Shown one piece after another: positions 26,369-37,539 of a DNA stretch of 64,000 nt. The first letter of the stretch is position 1. Each line of letters starts with the position of its first letter. Where the stretch lies: contig NC_134529.1 of the NCBI RefSeq assembly GCF_027942865.1, positions 18,218,467-18,282,466 on the forward strand, given 5' to 3'. Below the pieces are notes generated by a model. That model was not told the origin of the DNA. It saw only the letters and a program-made list of their open reading frames with translations, and did no database searches. Origin of the DNA: Odontesthes bonariensis. Taxonomy: Eukaryota > Chordata > Actinopteri > Atheriniformes > Atherinopsidae. Both the position numbers and the translations under genes were made by a program.

Positions 26369-28915
26369 CATTAGCCTTTGAAAACAAAACACAGGGAAAT
26401 GGACTATTGGTGAAGCCAAGGGCTGATGGAGCTGAAATTTGATTAAAGAATAACAAAATCATTTTTTAACTGGTTTAGTAACCAGCCGGCTGGTCATTAC
26501 CTTTACAGTGTGCTGTTTTAAGAACCTGGACCATCTTATCATATAACTCACAATGCAAATATGTCTAAAAGAGGGATCATTACCAACTGTCCATGACCAA
26601 ACTGCAGACAAGAGAAATATAAGTATTTAAGAATAAAACTGACATTTAGGTTCGGCTTACATATGAATATCTTTAAATCAGTTTGCGGTGTGGAAATGGG
26701 AGCTCTGTTTGCTGCCCCTAACCTCAAAGTGTTAGCTCTCAGGCTGTTTACCCTATGCTCTATCATGTGATGATAATGTACTTGAGGTTATTGTGTGTAA
26801 ACGATCTCAAAAGACGCAGACCCTGTAGAAGAGAGGGTTGGAGTGGAGTGGTTAGGTCACCCTAAAATGGGTGAATAGAGGTGGAATTTCATGGTGGAAA
26901 AGGGGGCTGTTGTACTGTCTTACAATGTTGTTGTTTTTTTACCAAAGCATAGCACAAACATATCCATTAAGACCTCAGGAAACAGTGTCAACTCGTGAGG
27001 AAAGGGCATAATATGTCTCCTTCGAAACAACAATTTCAGTAAACACACCCTCATACTGCTGCAGCTTCGGTTGGAACTATAGCTTAAAGTATTGCCCATA
27101 ACTGTCTTGTGAAGCCAACACAGTTAGAGGGAAAGAATAGGATTTCAATCCTGTCACCATGAGTTTTCCTTTGGCAAACAGTGCAGCAATTCAATGGAGC
27201 TCTGCACAGTTGCAGCAAACTCAGCGATTTCATCAGATAGCTACACACACAATCTCTTCTTTTTCTCATTCGATGTCTTTGCACCCCATTAAAGTACCAT
27301 GATGAATTCACAATAGCTTGAACCCTGTATTGAAGAAAACTCAATGTGTTCAGTGGGTGTCCTGCCCAACAGGAATCCTGACTTTTAGCTTTTAATGTTT
27401 TGCGATTTTAGCTCGCACCCCTCACAGCGCCCACCTCTTCCAGCCAAACCAGCTCGAAGGTCTCCCTCCTGAAACTCGTTTTAATTGCATAAAAAACATC
27501 AGAGGCTCTCACGAGGGTCATATTTTACCCAATCTGCCTTTACTACATAAAAAAGGTTTAAATCATTTTTCTTTCTTGGTGATTTGAAGAAACACTGTGG
27601 TCCAATTCTCAGGATACAATCAAAGAGTTCTGTCCCGGAGCAGGCAGCTGGACAAATGCTCTCAGACGGAGCGATTTAGGACTCCTCTGCTTTGTGTGAA
27701 ATATTACACAACTTATTGGAAGTGACATAGCTATAATTCACCACGGTAAGAGGAACTATGCCTTTGCCTCAGCACACCAATATACAGTCAACCGCATGCG
27801 TGCACACACAGAACATATGGGCACTTGTAAAAGTGCACCTAATCTTCTCCTGTTTTACTCAGTAAATCTTTACGCTTTTAGGACCTTCAAAATCAAATCT
27901 TCTGTAATTATTCTGCCAACTGTCACAGTGACAGTGCACAAGAATAAGACCTAATGCACAGCTCATTTTCTAGACCAACAAAAGCCAAAGAGGAGCATTT
28001 TAGCAGGGCTCTGTTCTGAATTTTAAAACTGGTAAATTTCTTGGCGTCTAATAATGCTAACAAACATCTGTTTCTCCTGGTGACTTAAAATCTATTTTCC
28101 ATTTTTTCTTTACTTGCTTTATCCAATTCAAAGTCCATATTCCAGCTACTATTGAGCGAGAGGCAGGGTGCACCCCTCACAGGTCTATCACAGGGCCAAA
28201 AATTAAAAGTCTGTCATGAAATATTTACATGGCTGCTATGTAAGTGGTGCAAAATTCTCTTTTGAAGAGTTTGGTAGACTTAAAGCTGAATTGTAATTGA
28301 CTTCGGAGACAAGCATAAAGGAAAGCTTCAGAAAAAAAGGCTTTGTATCTATCTTGCTATTCTGTTTATTAGCCTTTGACTGAAATGGTCTTGTAATATC
28401 CATGGATCAGTTACTTTGTGAAATAAGCTGTCAGTACTTGGTAATGGATTGTGATTCAATCGATATAAACTAGCCATTTTTTGAGTATAAATAATCCACA
28501 ACCCTGCATGTGTGAAAACTACAGAAGAGGTTTTTCCACTCGCACAGCTTCACACGAATCTCTTTAGAGACTGAAACTCTCACAGGATCAGCTCTATGGA
28601 ATACATAGTTTTTTAGGTGAAAACGTATTTTCCTTGAGCGCACATCTCAGACCTTAGTTCTGATGATTTCTTTAATCATTTCAACCCCAAAGCACGAAGA
28701 GTAAAACTAAAGAGGAATTAAGAAGCGGCGATAATTCAAGCAAAGGAGTTAAACTGACACAGGGGAGAGTATGATTCACCCAGCTCATGCAGGCAGCTTA
28801 TTCTTACCATGACAATGTGCCAAGCTTAAATAGACACAAACTAGTGGCAGTTTTGGAAGTGTATAGAGCAGAAGTTGTTCTTTGTGCCCTTCCTCGTCAT
28901 ACAAACATTTCATTT
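26369..28915. other. Noncoding, no gene recognised
   Basis: Apart from the diverged L2 fragment listed separately, nothing is recognisable. Short open frames only. Confidence 0.55.
28097..28198 (-). repeat. Diverged L2-type LINE 3' tail
   Basis: Reverse-orientation, degenerate match to the 24046-24304 repeat: ACTTGCTTTATCC, ATTCCAGCTACTATTGAGCG, GAGGCAGGGTGCACCCC and GGTCTATCACAGGGCC. An older copy than the others. Confidence 0.6.
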
Positions 28916-29395
28916 TGTCATGGACGGTGGGTTGTGCGAGGAGAAGGAGGACCCAAATGCAGATTTTCTTGATTTATTTCCAAAAGAACAAACAAAAGGC
29001 GCGGCTGAGCCGGATTACAAAAACTAAACTGTGAAAACAAAACTTGACCCTGACACAAACAAAAACATGACTATGACTATGAATAAACAAAAGGACAAAC
29101 TTGACTTGAATAACAATGACAATCATGGGGATAAGGGGAGGATCTGGAGCTGATACATGGGAAACCTGGAAACTAAATACTGAGGGAGTGATTGGTGAGT
29201 GAGTGCAGCTGAGGGGAAAAACACAGGTGACATGAGTGGAGGTGATGGCAGGGCAAGAGAAACTAATGGCAAAACTAAATACTAAACATGGACTTGAAAA
29301 CTAACATAACTAAGACATAAAAGAAACCTAAAACATGACAAGACTGTAAAACATAAGAGGAACTAAAATCATAACCAAAACTCACAAACATGACA
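28916..29395. mobile_element. Non-autonomous DNA transposon, TGTCATG ends
   Basis: A 480-bp element beginning TGTCATGG and ending CATGACA. The 5-bp sequence CATTT occurs directly outside both ends (28911-28915 and 29396-29400) and may be the target-site duplication. The interior is A-rich on the plus strand with short CATGAC and ACAAAC motifs and no open transposase frame. This type of repeat is common in fish; the superfamily is not assigned. Confidence 0.7.
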
Positions 29396-32300
29396 CATTT
29401 CTATTTTTTCGCATTCTCTGCTACTTATTCAGATTGCACAATGCAAGTAATAGGGGTGTAAAGATCAACAGACATAGATTGAAACATAGAATCTAATGTT
29501 AAAGATGTAATTATTTCGACTAGATTGAGTCAAATATATCATAAATCACTCGATGGTACAATGGTAAGAGTATTTTTTATTCTTTTTTACTGTAGGTTCT
29601 GCACAAATATCCACAGCAATGTAAAATTGCATCTGTGTCATTACTTTGGTACACAGACCGAGCCGAGACTGCACACCATTTAAACCTGCATTCCACATGC
29701 TGGATGCCCGGCTCAGATCTAGCAGCCACTCATTTGGTTTACAACGCACCGTCATTTGGATTTTATAGGATGGAAGAAACATTTGGATGTGGGGCATCGA
29801 TTGAGTAAAGCAGTGGCAGATCTGAGCGCTCACCCGGTCAGACATCATGGTCAATGGACAGCGGATGCTAATACTGCTGGAAGAAACAAGAACAATAACA
29901 ACAACAAAAAAAGACCTTTAACTCCCACAGTTTAGCCACATCTTAGGGAGATCAAATTTACTAATAGTATCTATTGTGCGATTTTTCTTATAGATATAGA
30001 TTTATCCACTGGCATGATGCATACTGTACAGTAGAGCTGTGGTAACAGACACTAACTGGAATCTATTTCAGATGTGTGTTCATCAAAGTAAAGGACAAGG
30101 CTGAACAAGAACTTTCAAATATCCTGTACTGAGAATTAAATCAATAAATGCATCAACTTAATTCAATTGCTCCAAATTAGTTTTAAAATGTATCCCCTTG
30201 GAATCATATTGTACCCCATGTATCTAAATACATTTTGGACTGTCTTATAAGGAACACATACACACCCACTGTAAAGTATAGCAGCAAGCATGAAGTTGTG
30301 TAGACACCAGCAAATAAAACTCTGCCGTCACAAACGCATATGCGTTGGCTCTGAGTAACTGATGCAGACAGGCAGTTATTAACCAAAGCCTAATTTCCTG
30401 CCCCTACTTCACTGTTATTCCCCTGTGCATCACTCGCCTTTTCTTATGCTGAAACAAAATCTGGCTATTAGCTCTTATCTTCTTACTCTCCAGACAATAG
30501 CTCGCATTGAAATGAGTTCATAGTTGGCACTGCTTTTAATCAAAACCCTGGCCACTTGCTGTAATGGGGAGCCAACAGCTGTGCTTACACCCACCCAGCT
30601 CACAATAGTGCCCTCATGGTCATTATGACGGGTTCCTCTTGTGAGGCTGAGGTCACTAATAAGGCTCTCTGGTTAACAATGGGAATCAAAAGAGGGTATT
30701 AGCAGGGGATGGTTTCTCCTTCATTTTGATAAGCAGGGCTATCGAGCCAACAGCCCGCACACACCGAACCCTGCAGGAGACGGAGGGCATGTGCGGATCA
30801 TGTGTTTTCACCGCTGCACAGAAAAACGGGGGCATAATTATCCCTTAAGGTCACCGGGACGACTGTTTCTCTGCTCTTGTTGACACCAGGTGAGTGACAC
30901 CTGCCAAATTACTCAGGGTTGGTGTCACTAATCACAGCCGCTTGCTCATTCATTACTTTTTACGCGTTCTGCTGTTCTGTGGGGATGAATGGACATGTCG
31001 TCTGTTTGTTGAGGTGTTTCGATCTCTGTCTTTATTGAAATCAAAGACATTCAGAGCATCATTTAACCATCTGACATAATCCTCCTGATTACCTTTGATA
31101 GTCCCATAATTGGACCTATAAAATTGGGGGGGGGGGATTGTTCTTATCACAGAATCAAAGAAAATGTTTAATAAAACACATACACAGTGAAGGCCTCATA
31201 AAAGGCTGAAATTAAGTTTGACCTTCTGCTTGGTCCCTCTCTTACTGGAAAGTCAGATACACATGCCACCAAATCTGAACAGTACACTTTAAGTTACATG
31301 TATTTGTAGCGGTTCATTGGCTAAAACATCAACCAATCAAATGAAAATGATTAAATATCTGTGAGTGACAATCACAGCAGGACATTTGCTTGCAGTGAGT
31401 GATGCGACTCCCTGTAAAGCAATAACTGCAGCTAAAGGCTGCAGGTTGCTATTGATCAGTCCTGCACATGCTATAAGTGAAGTTCACAGTCAGCACGGTA
31501 ACCTTCATTCATAAAGCCGAGCTACGGTTAGAGTTCAAACTGGCCATTTAATTGGAGCACCGTCCTTGCCCTAGTGTACATGCACTGGAGGGGAATCATG
31601 TTATTGACTGAAATTTGTCCGACGCTGGAAGGCCGTGGACTGTGTGCCAAAGCGGTCGAGACATTTTTTTAACTTTCTCTGTGGTAGACCATCGTACATG
31701 TAAGTCTAGAATTCACCGTGGTCATAAAATCAGGATTTTATGAAAGCAGCGTGACAGAAATGTTTGAACCCATTATTGTGAGTAAATAGCAATGGAAAAC
31801 TAACAGCTGGCAAACAAACATGATGAAGAGCACTGAACTGAACAGAATTTTGTTAAACGTAGTTTATGACAGACTGCCGCTTCCCCCTCAACAACCAGGC
31901 GTGCGAAACAACTCGAACCACAGGGAGTTACTTGTATCATAAAGTAATGGCAAAGAAAGATGCTGGAAATTTTGTTGTGTTTGATTCCCTGGAAAATTGT
32001 CTCCTCTTAAAAGAAGTTACAAAGTGTTACATTTACCTCTCAGTTGTTGAATCGGGTAACTAATGTCAGACCTTGTAGGGGTAGTCTGATGATGTCTTAG
32101 GTCCTATTTGTATGGAAATATTGAAAGTTCTATACTAAAGCATCCTAATAAATAAAAAGTAACATCTGAGTCAGAGTTTTTTATTTTTATTTTCTATCTC
32201 TAACAGGAGCTCCTGCTCAGGCTCGGACGGCTGAACACACAGGTGGATGATAAATGTTTCCTTCCGGCTTCTTATCTTTAGATGTAACTTTATTGAACTT

Positions 32301-33258
32301 GGCATTTCTGCTCCCTGGCTCGCGGTTTTTTAAAGTTGCACTGAGGGATCAAGCGTCTTACTTTCATCAGCTTACATTGACCCAAAACTGAGCGGGTGGC
32401 ACAAGGCCACGGAGCAAACACAGAGGATTACGTGACCGCAGACCTTCGTTCTCAACCATCATCTGTGTGGAGGAAACGGGGGACTCCACGCGGGCATTTT
32501 CTCTCAAACACACACACATACACTCTTAGATTAGATTAGATTAAATTATACTTTATTCATCCCACGGCGGGGAATTCTCTCTATGCGTTCATCAGCAAAA
32601 AAGATTAATTGGTGCAGTGCAAACAAACATGAAACGACTGTCACAGGATGGGCCTGTCGCTCACTGATTGACCTGTCCGCACAACTCTTTGATCAGCAGC
32701 TTCAGCAGTGGGTCTGTTCACAAATGAAATGGGAGGGGCTTAATGCCTCAACAGCCCAGAAGAACATCACAGTGATGAATGTGAAAGGGAATTAATTATA
32801 GCCCCCAAACAAGCCAGCACAAGTAAATAATATTCATAGTGAATTAACAAGTGTTTCGCTCCTCGGGTTTGCATTAGTTCGCCGTGCCCTCAGGATGTGA
32901 GCGTGCTCACGAACAACATTATGTATAATTAAGCACGAAAATTGCTCATCACTCACAGAAAATTCACAAAAAAGCTTTTTGTTTGCTTGACTGAAATCGG
33001 AAATTTACATCCACCTTCACAGAAATGGTCCCATCAGCCTCACATGTAAGGCCGCGATTGAATTTTCAAAAGAGCAGATGCATTATTTTGTTCTGGTTCT
33101 GACATCATGCTGAAGCACATTACGACGTTCCAGTTGCTTCATCATTTTTGATGAATGAGGGATCTTTTTTTTCTAAAAACTGGGACTCTTGTTTCAGTAA
33201 AACATAAAAAGAAAAAAAGCAGATGTAAACGGCACAACAACACAAAGACATTCTGTCC
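29396..33258. other. Noncoding, no gene recognised
   Basis: AT-rich DNA with a G9 run at about 31126-31136 and a short retroposon-like tail listed separately. No exon or RNA gene recognised. Confidence 0.55.
32526..32580. repeat. Short retroposon tail, TTAGA repeat
   Basis: Tandem TTAGA-type units followed by ACTTTATTCATCCC and GGCGGGGAATTC. This resembles the common fish retroposon tail ending ACTTTATTGATCCC with GGGGAAATTC. Very short fragment, family not assigned. Confidence 0.5.
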
Positions 33259-33690
33259 TGTGCAAAGGCCTTGGGCCACCCTTCATTTCTTTATATTTTG
33301 ATTCCATGATTGATGATTGATGATTGACTTTCTAGTAATTATTAGAAGTGGTCTTTTGACATTGGCTGCTGAATCACTAATTTTCACTCCAGTCCCTGTA
33401 CATCTCTATTTTCCATTTTTATTTTGTTTGTGAAGCCACTGAAGATACAAAAGGCCCATAACTTAAGGGATCAACCAGTGTTGTGTCTACACATAACAGA
33501 CAACTTAGCAAAGAACCTAACTCAAACTGCATCTTTACTAGCAGGCTGTTGAAAAGACACAATTTGTTGCCATTTATTTGGTTGTATCTACCAAAATATG
33601 TTAAAAATAACAGTTTGACAGACGTAAAGCAGAAGTCTTTTTCCCCAAGTGATTCCCAAAGAGCTGTTAGCAAAAAACGCTTTTTATGTA
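33259..33690 (+). mobile_element. Tc1-like transposon relic (5' part)
   Basis: Starts with the Tc1-type terminal sequence TGTGCAAAGGCCTTGGGCCA and CCCTTCATTTCTTTATATTT. Downstream blocks such as GTGTTGTGTCTACACATAAC and GTTTGACAGACGTAAAGCAG parallel those of the copy at 41521-42500 in the same order and orientation. Only the untranslated 5' half is present; no transposase coding remains. Confidence 0.7.
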
Positions 33691-35158
33691 TTCATCTATA
33701 AATTCCCATTAATGTTTTTATGCATGGCTGAATAAATCACTGTACCAATTTGAGGTTTTTCTGGCAGTTTATAAACTAATTAGGTGGGCCTCAAGACTTT
33801 TACACGGTACGGACCCAAAATGACGCATAATGATCTTTGTGTCTAGCCTCTTAAACATTCCAGGTAAAAGTAAGAAATAAGTCAAACAATTTTTTCTTCT
33901 GCATTTGATAAGCAAATGAAATGAACTAGTTGTGTATTCTGAAGAATAATCCCATACTCTGTTAATAGCTGCTCCCTCTCTCATTCTTTTCTTTTATTTC
34001 TCCTGTATTGCTTAATCTGGCAGAGAAAGAATTTGTTTCCCCAGACGTTATCTGGTTTTGGCATCACCTCACTGCAGCGCAGGATTATGTTTATTAATGG
34101 AGTTATCACAAGAGAAATCTGCACTGGGCACTCTCAGCTGAGCAGTAACACATTGATTTTGTGTCCAAACCTAAGTGATTGCGTGCCTGAGGGTCGTCTT
34201 TTCCTGAAGACCAGCACAAGTCTTATGAAGGAGACCACCGCCACCTAGTGGACAATCTGTTTACATGCATTGTTTTGAAGATGAAACTAACTATTGCCAC
34301 AATTGCTGTGTTTTCTGTGACTCATTGTAAGTGTCAAAATGCTACCTGATTTTAAAACTTTCAATTTCCGGGGATTTTGTTTCTCCACCTCTCCTTTTCC
34401 TCACTTTGTGCCACGTCTCAGACTCAGTTCACATCACTGCTCCTATCAGAGGGTAATTGGCAGCAAAGTGAAAGCCTTAAGAGTCTCACAGGTCTGTTTT
34501 GTTTGCTATGGAAAATTGGTATCCTCGAGACGCTGCTCTTCTTTATCGCTCTGACTTTCTGAAGCGACCGCAGTATGCTAATCCACGAAGACTTCAGCTC
34601 CCACCTGCCGGCCCTCATTATTTCCATGCCATTTTGGAGATAAACAATGTGGGGTCGCTCGGTGGCAGAGAGATTTTCTTCCATCGCTCAGTAATGATGA
34701 TGGAAATGGCAAATAGACCCACGGGAATAGAAGATCACTAAGATTCCGTTATGTATTTTCTTGTGCCAAGGTCAGTAACCTCTGAAATTCCAAGAGATGA
34801 TAAACCTTTCAAAAGCTCGTGTTTATCTGAGTAGGGTAAGAGCTATAATTTTCAGCTCCGGCCGCTGAGTGAAGATTGTTTGGTCGACTCCTGTTTTAGG
34901 ACCTGAACTATAACTTTGACTGTTCCAACATTTTTTTTGTTCACTTGATTGGACTTTTGTCTTATCTATATCACTTTCTTCTTGCCATTTACGCCTCTCC
35001 TGCAGAGAACGGAGACGGCAGGTAGTGTACAACAGAACACCCACGCTGGCCTGAGATCAAGGATGATGTTTCATGATTCCGACTTGGCAGCGTCTACAAA
35101 TTCTAATTCAACTCAATTCATACCCACTAGAACTACTGGAACAACAGGGATGAAATAG
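33691..35158. other. Noncoding, no gene recognised
   Basis: No exon, RNA or transposon recognised. Open frames of 60-86 codons on both strands look like chance frames. Confidence 0.55.
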
Positions 35159-35455
35159 GGGTACAGTACAAGTCCTTTTTTGTCCCCCGAGGTACATTCT
35201 ATACTAATGTACCCCCTAGGGTTAATTATTGGACCTAAAGGTACATATGTGTACCTTTTTTTCTACATGCTGGGGTACAATAGACTGTCTGTGTTAGGCT
35301 ACTTCAGTGTAAGGGTACAAAATTGCCACCAGAGGTACAAGATTGGTCTCTGTAACCACAAGGGTACAAAACTATACCTTCTGAGGGTACTGCCCCAGTG
35401 ACAAGCCATCGTACCCCTAAAGGTACAATTCTGTACTTTATTTTCTTAGAGTGTG
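35159..35455. mobile_element. GGTAC-rich MITE
   Basis: About 300 bp containing more than a dozen GGTAC or GTACC cores, ending in CAGTGACAAGCCATCGTACC, CCTAAAGGTACAATTCTG and TTCTTAGAGTG. The right end (reverse complement CACTCTAAGAAAA) is the known type of terminus for this common fish repeat. The left end is less clear, so the copy may be truncated or rearranged. No coding region. Confidence 0.6.
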
Positions 35456-36399
35456 CAGGAAGCAGAGCTAATGTGTTTAGGTCGTCCTAATTCACGCCAA
35501 GTTTCTCTGCAGTCTTCATTCATGCGATGACAGAATAAATATCATGATGAACGTTTACTCATCATCGGTAAGGCTGAATATGGATCCCAAACTTCCAAGT
35601 CTAATAGTTGATAGAGAAGCAGTTCTGCAACTCTAGTCAAAAAAAGATGTTTCTCTTGATCAACACAGTGGTTTCAGTACAGACTGTTGAAACAAAAAGG
35701 TACAGGTTCCTCCCCCCTTCCTTCTGTCTGTACCTCTATCCCTCCACCCCCAAAACTCTTGGATGTTCTTGGCCTTATCTCCAACACCTCTGTCCCCATA
35801 CATACATACAATTAGCCCCTTCCCCCTTCCCACCAACCACTCTTGAGCATTAGCATAAGCACAATAGCTGACCAGAGAAGAGGCAGTGAGCAAAAACCAC
35901 TAAAGCTCACTGCTATTCTTTTACCACCGGCTTGGTTTTACCTGCTTGTTTGTAGTAACACAAAGATCCAGCTGAATTTTCACTTTGTGCTTATCTTTTG
36001 CACTGCATGCCATTTTCTTCACATCAACTCCCCTGTGTTTAGAAAAGTTTAGCCCTCTGCCACTAAAGTGACCAATTTCAAGTGTCAAGTGCTCCAATCT
36101 ATCCGAGCAAAGCCGTCAGTTAAGATGCAGTTGATTGAGCAATGGTTTAAAGGAGAGCAAAAAAATGAAGGGTGAACATTTGATTCAGGAAAATTAAAGG
36201 TATTTCAACTTATTTCACTGCTATTGGACCCCATGGAGCAAAAAGAGATGACCTGTGTTTATGAGCTGATGTAACAAAGCATCTCTTCTTACACCCATGT
36301 TCATGACAGGGCAGCAAAAAAGCAGAATTTATCAGCCTGTGATATGAAGACTGATCGGGGGGGAAAAAAACATCAAGTACACTGTTGCTGCAGGTTGAA
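35456..36399. other. Noncoding flank downstream of vertnin
   Basis: C-rich and T-rich on the plus strand around 35708-35835. No exon recognised. Confidence 0.5.
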
Positions 36400-37539
36400 A
36401 GTTTATTGATATACAGCCCCAAAGAACAGATTTATTCACCTACTGACCCAACATAGATTCCAGTGTTAATAGTACCTATTTTTGACAAGTAATGAATACA
36501 AAAAAATAAATACATGGGAGTACAAATGTAAAATTTAAACCAATTCAGGGGTTTTACATAGGCTAGTCCACAGAACACACTAGTGTGTCTGACGAACAGT
36601 ACTGTACACCAAAGTAGCTTATTAAGGCAAAAAATCTTTCCCAACATTCCAGCGAAATAGGTAGTTTTGAAATGAAGAAGAATGAAAAAATAAAGTATCT
36701 TCATCCATATCCTGCTCTCAAGTTATTTCTCAAAAACAGTTTTGAGCAACTTAACCAGTGTGCATAACGACTAAGAAAATACATTCAGTATAATGGGAAC
36801 AATCTTAGTGCAAATATAGTGTGACAAAACTCAGTCATGGAGTGGCGATTTCTGGAAAGGAAGGGCATTTTAAAATGCCAAAATCTTCATACGACCACTT
36901 AAAACTTCAGTGCACCAAGTGAAACCCAGAACTGCATGAGCGAAGAAACATGAAACGTTACTGGAACCCTGTTTACAGAGGGTGTCTGAACCAAAAAAAA
37001 AAAAAGGAGTAATCCACTCCGACAACTAATACAGGTAGCGCTTTACATTCAAAGAATTTGAAAAAAAAAATCTCTTAAAAAACAAATATCCCAGGTCAGA
37101 TATAACTCAGGACAAGCACACAAGTATGCAATAACATATCACACAAAAAACGTAAGGCCCAAAGTCCAAAAGCCAGGATTTAAAAAGAATGGCGGAGAAA
37201 CTGCTTCAAACAAAATACCACTAAACAACAGCTTTGAACTGCCTTTTGCCTGGAGGGCGACATGCAGGGTTTACACAGACCCACAATGTAGTTCCTTTTC
37301 ACACACGTGCAAATGTCCAGGAGGGAGGACTGATCTGAGGTGGCGGGGAAGAGGGAGGACACAATGCATTTAGATGCTAAACCAATGTACTTAATCTTTT
37401 TGAACATAAAAATAACAATACGGAGGTAGTTTATTTAACGCAGTGGCATGAAAGTCTCTGGGGCCTGCGGGTTCTGCAGCTTTGCTTTCATTTGACACCT
37501 GAACTCCCATTTTCAGTGGAATAAAAAAGGTTTACGTGT
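36400..37539 (-). other. Probable vertnin 3' UTR
   Basis: Follows the vertnin stop codon on the minus strand. Minus-strand AATAAA signals lie near 37430 and near 36405, so the transcript may end at either; the distal one would give a 3' UTR of about 1.1 kb. No repeat or coding frame is recognised inside. Extent is inferred. Confidence 0.45.
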
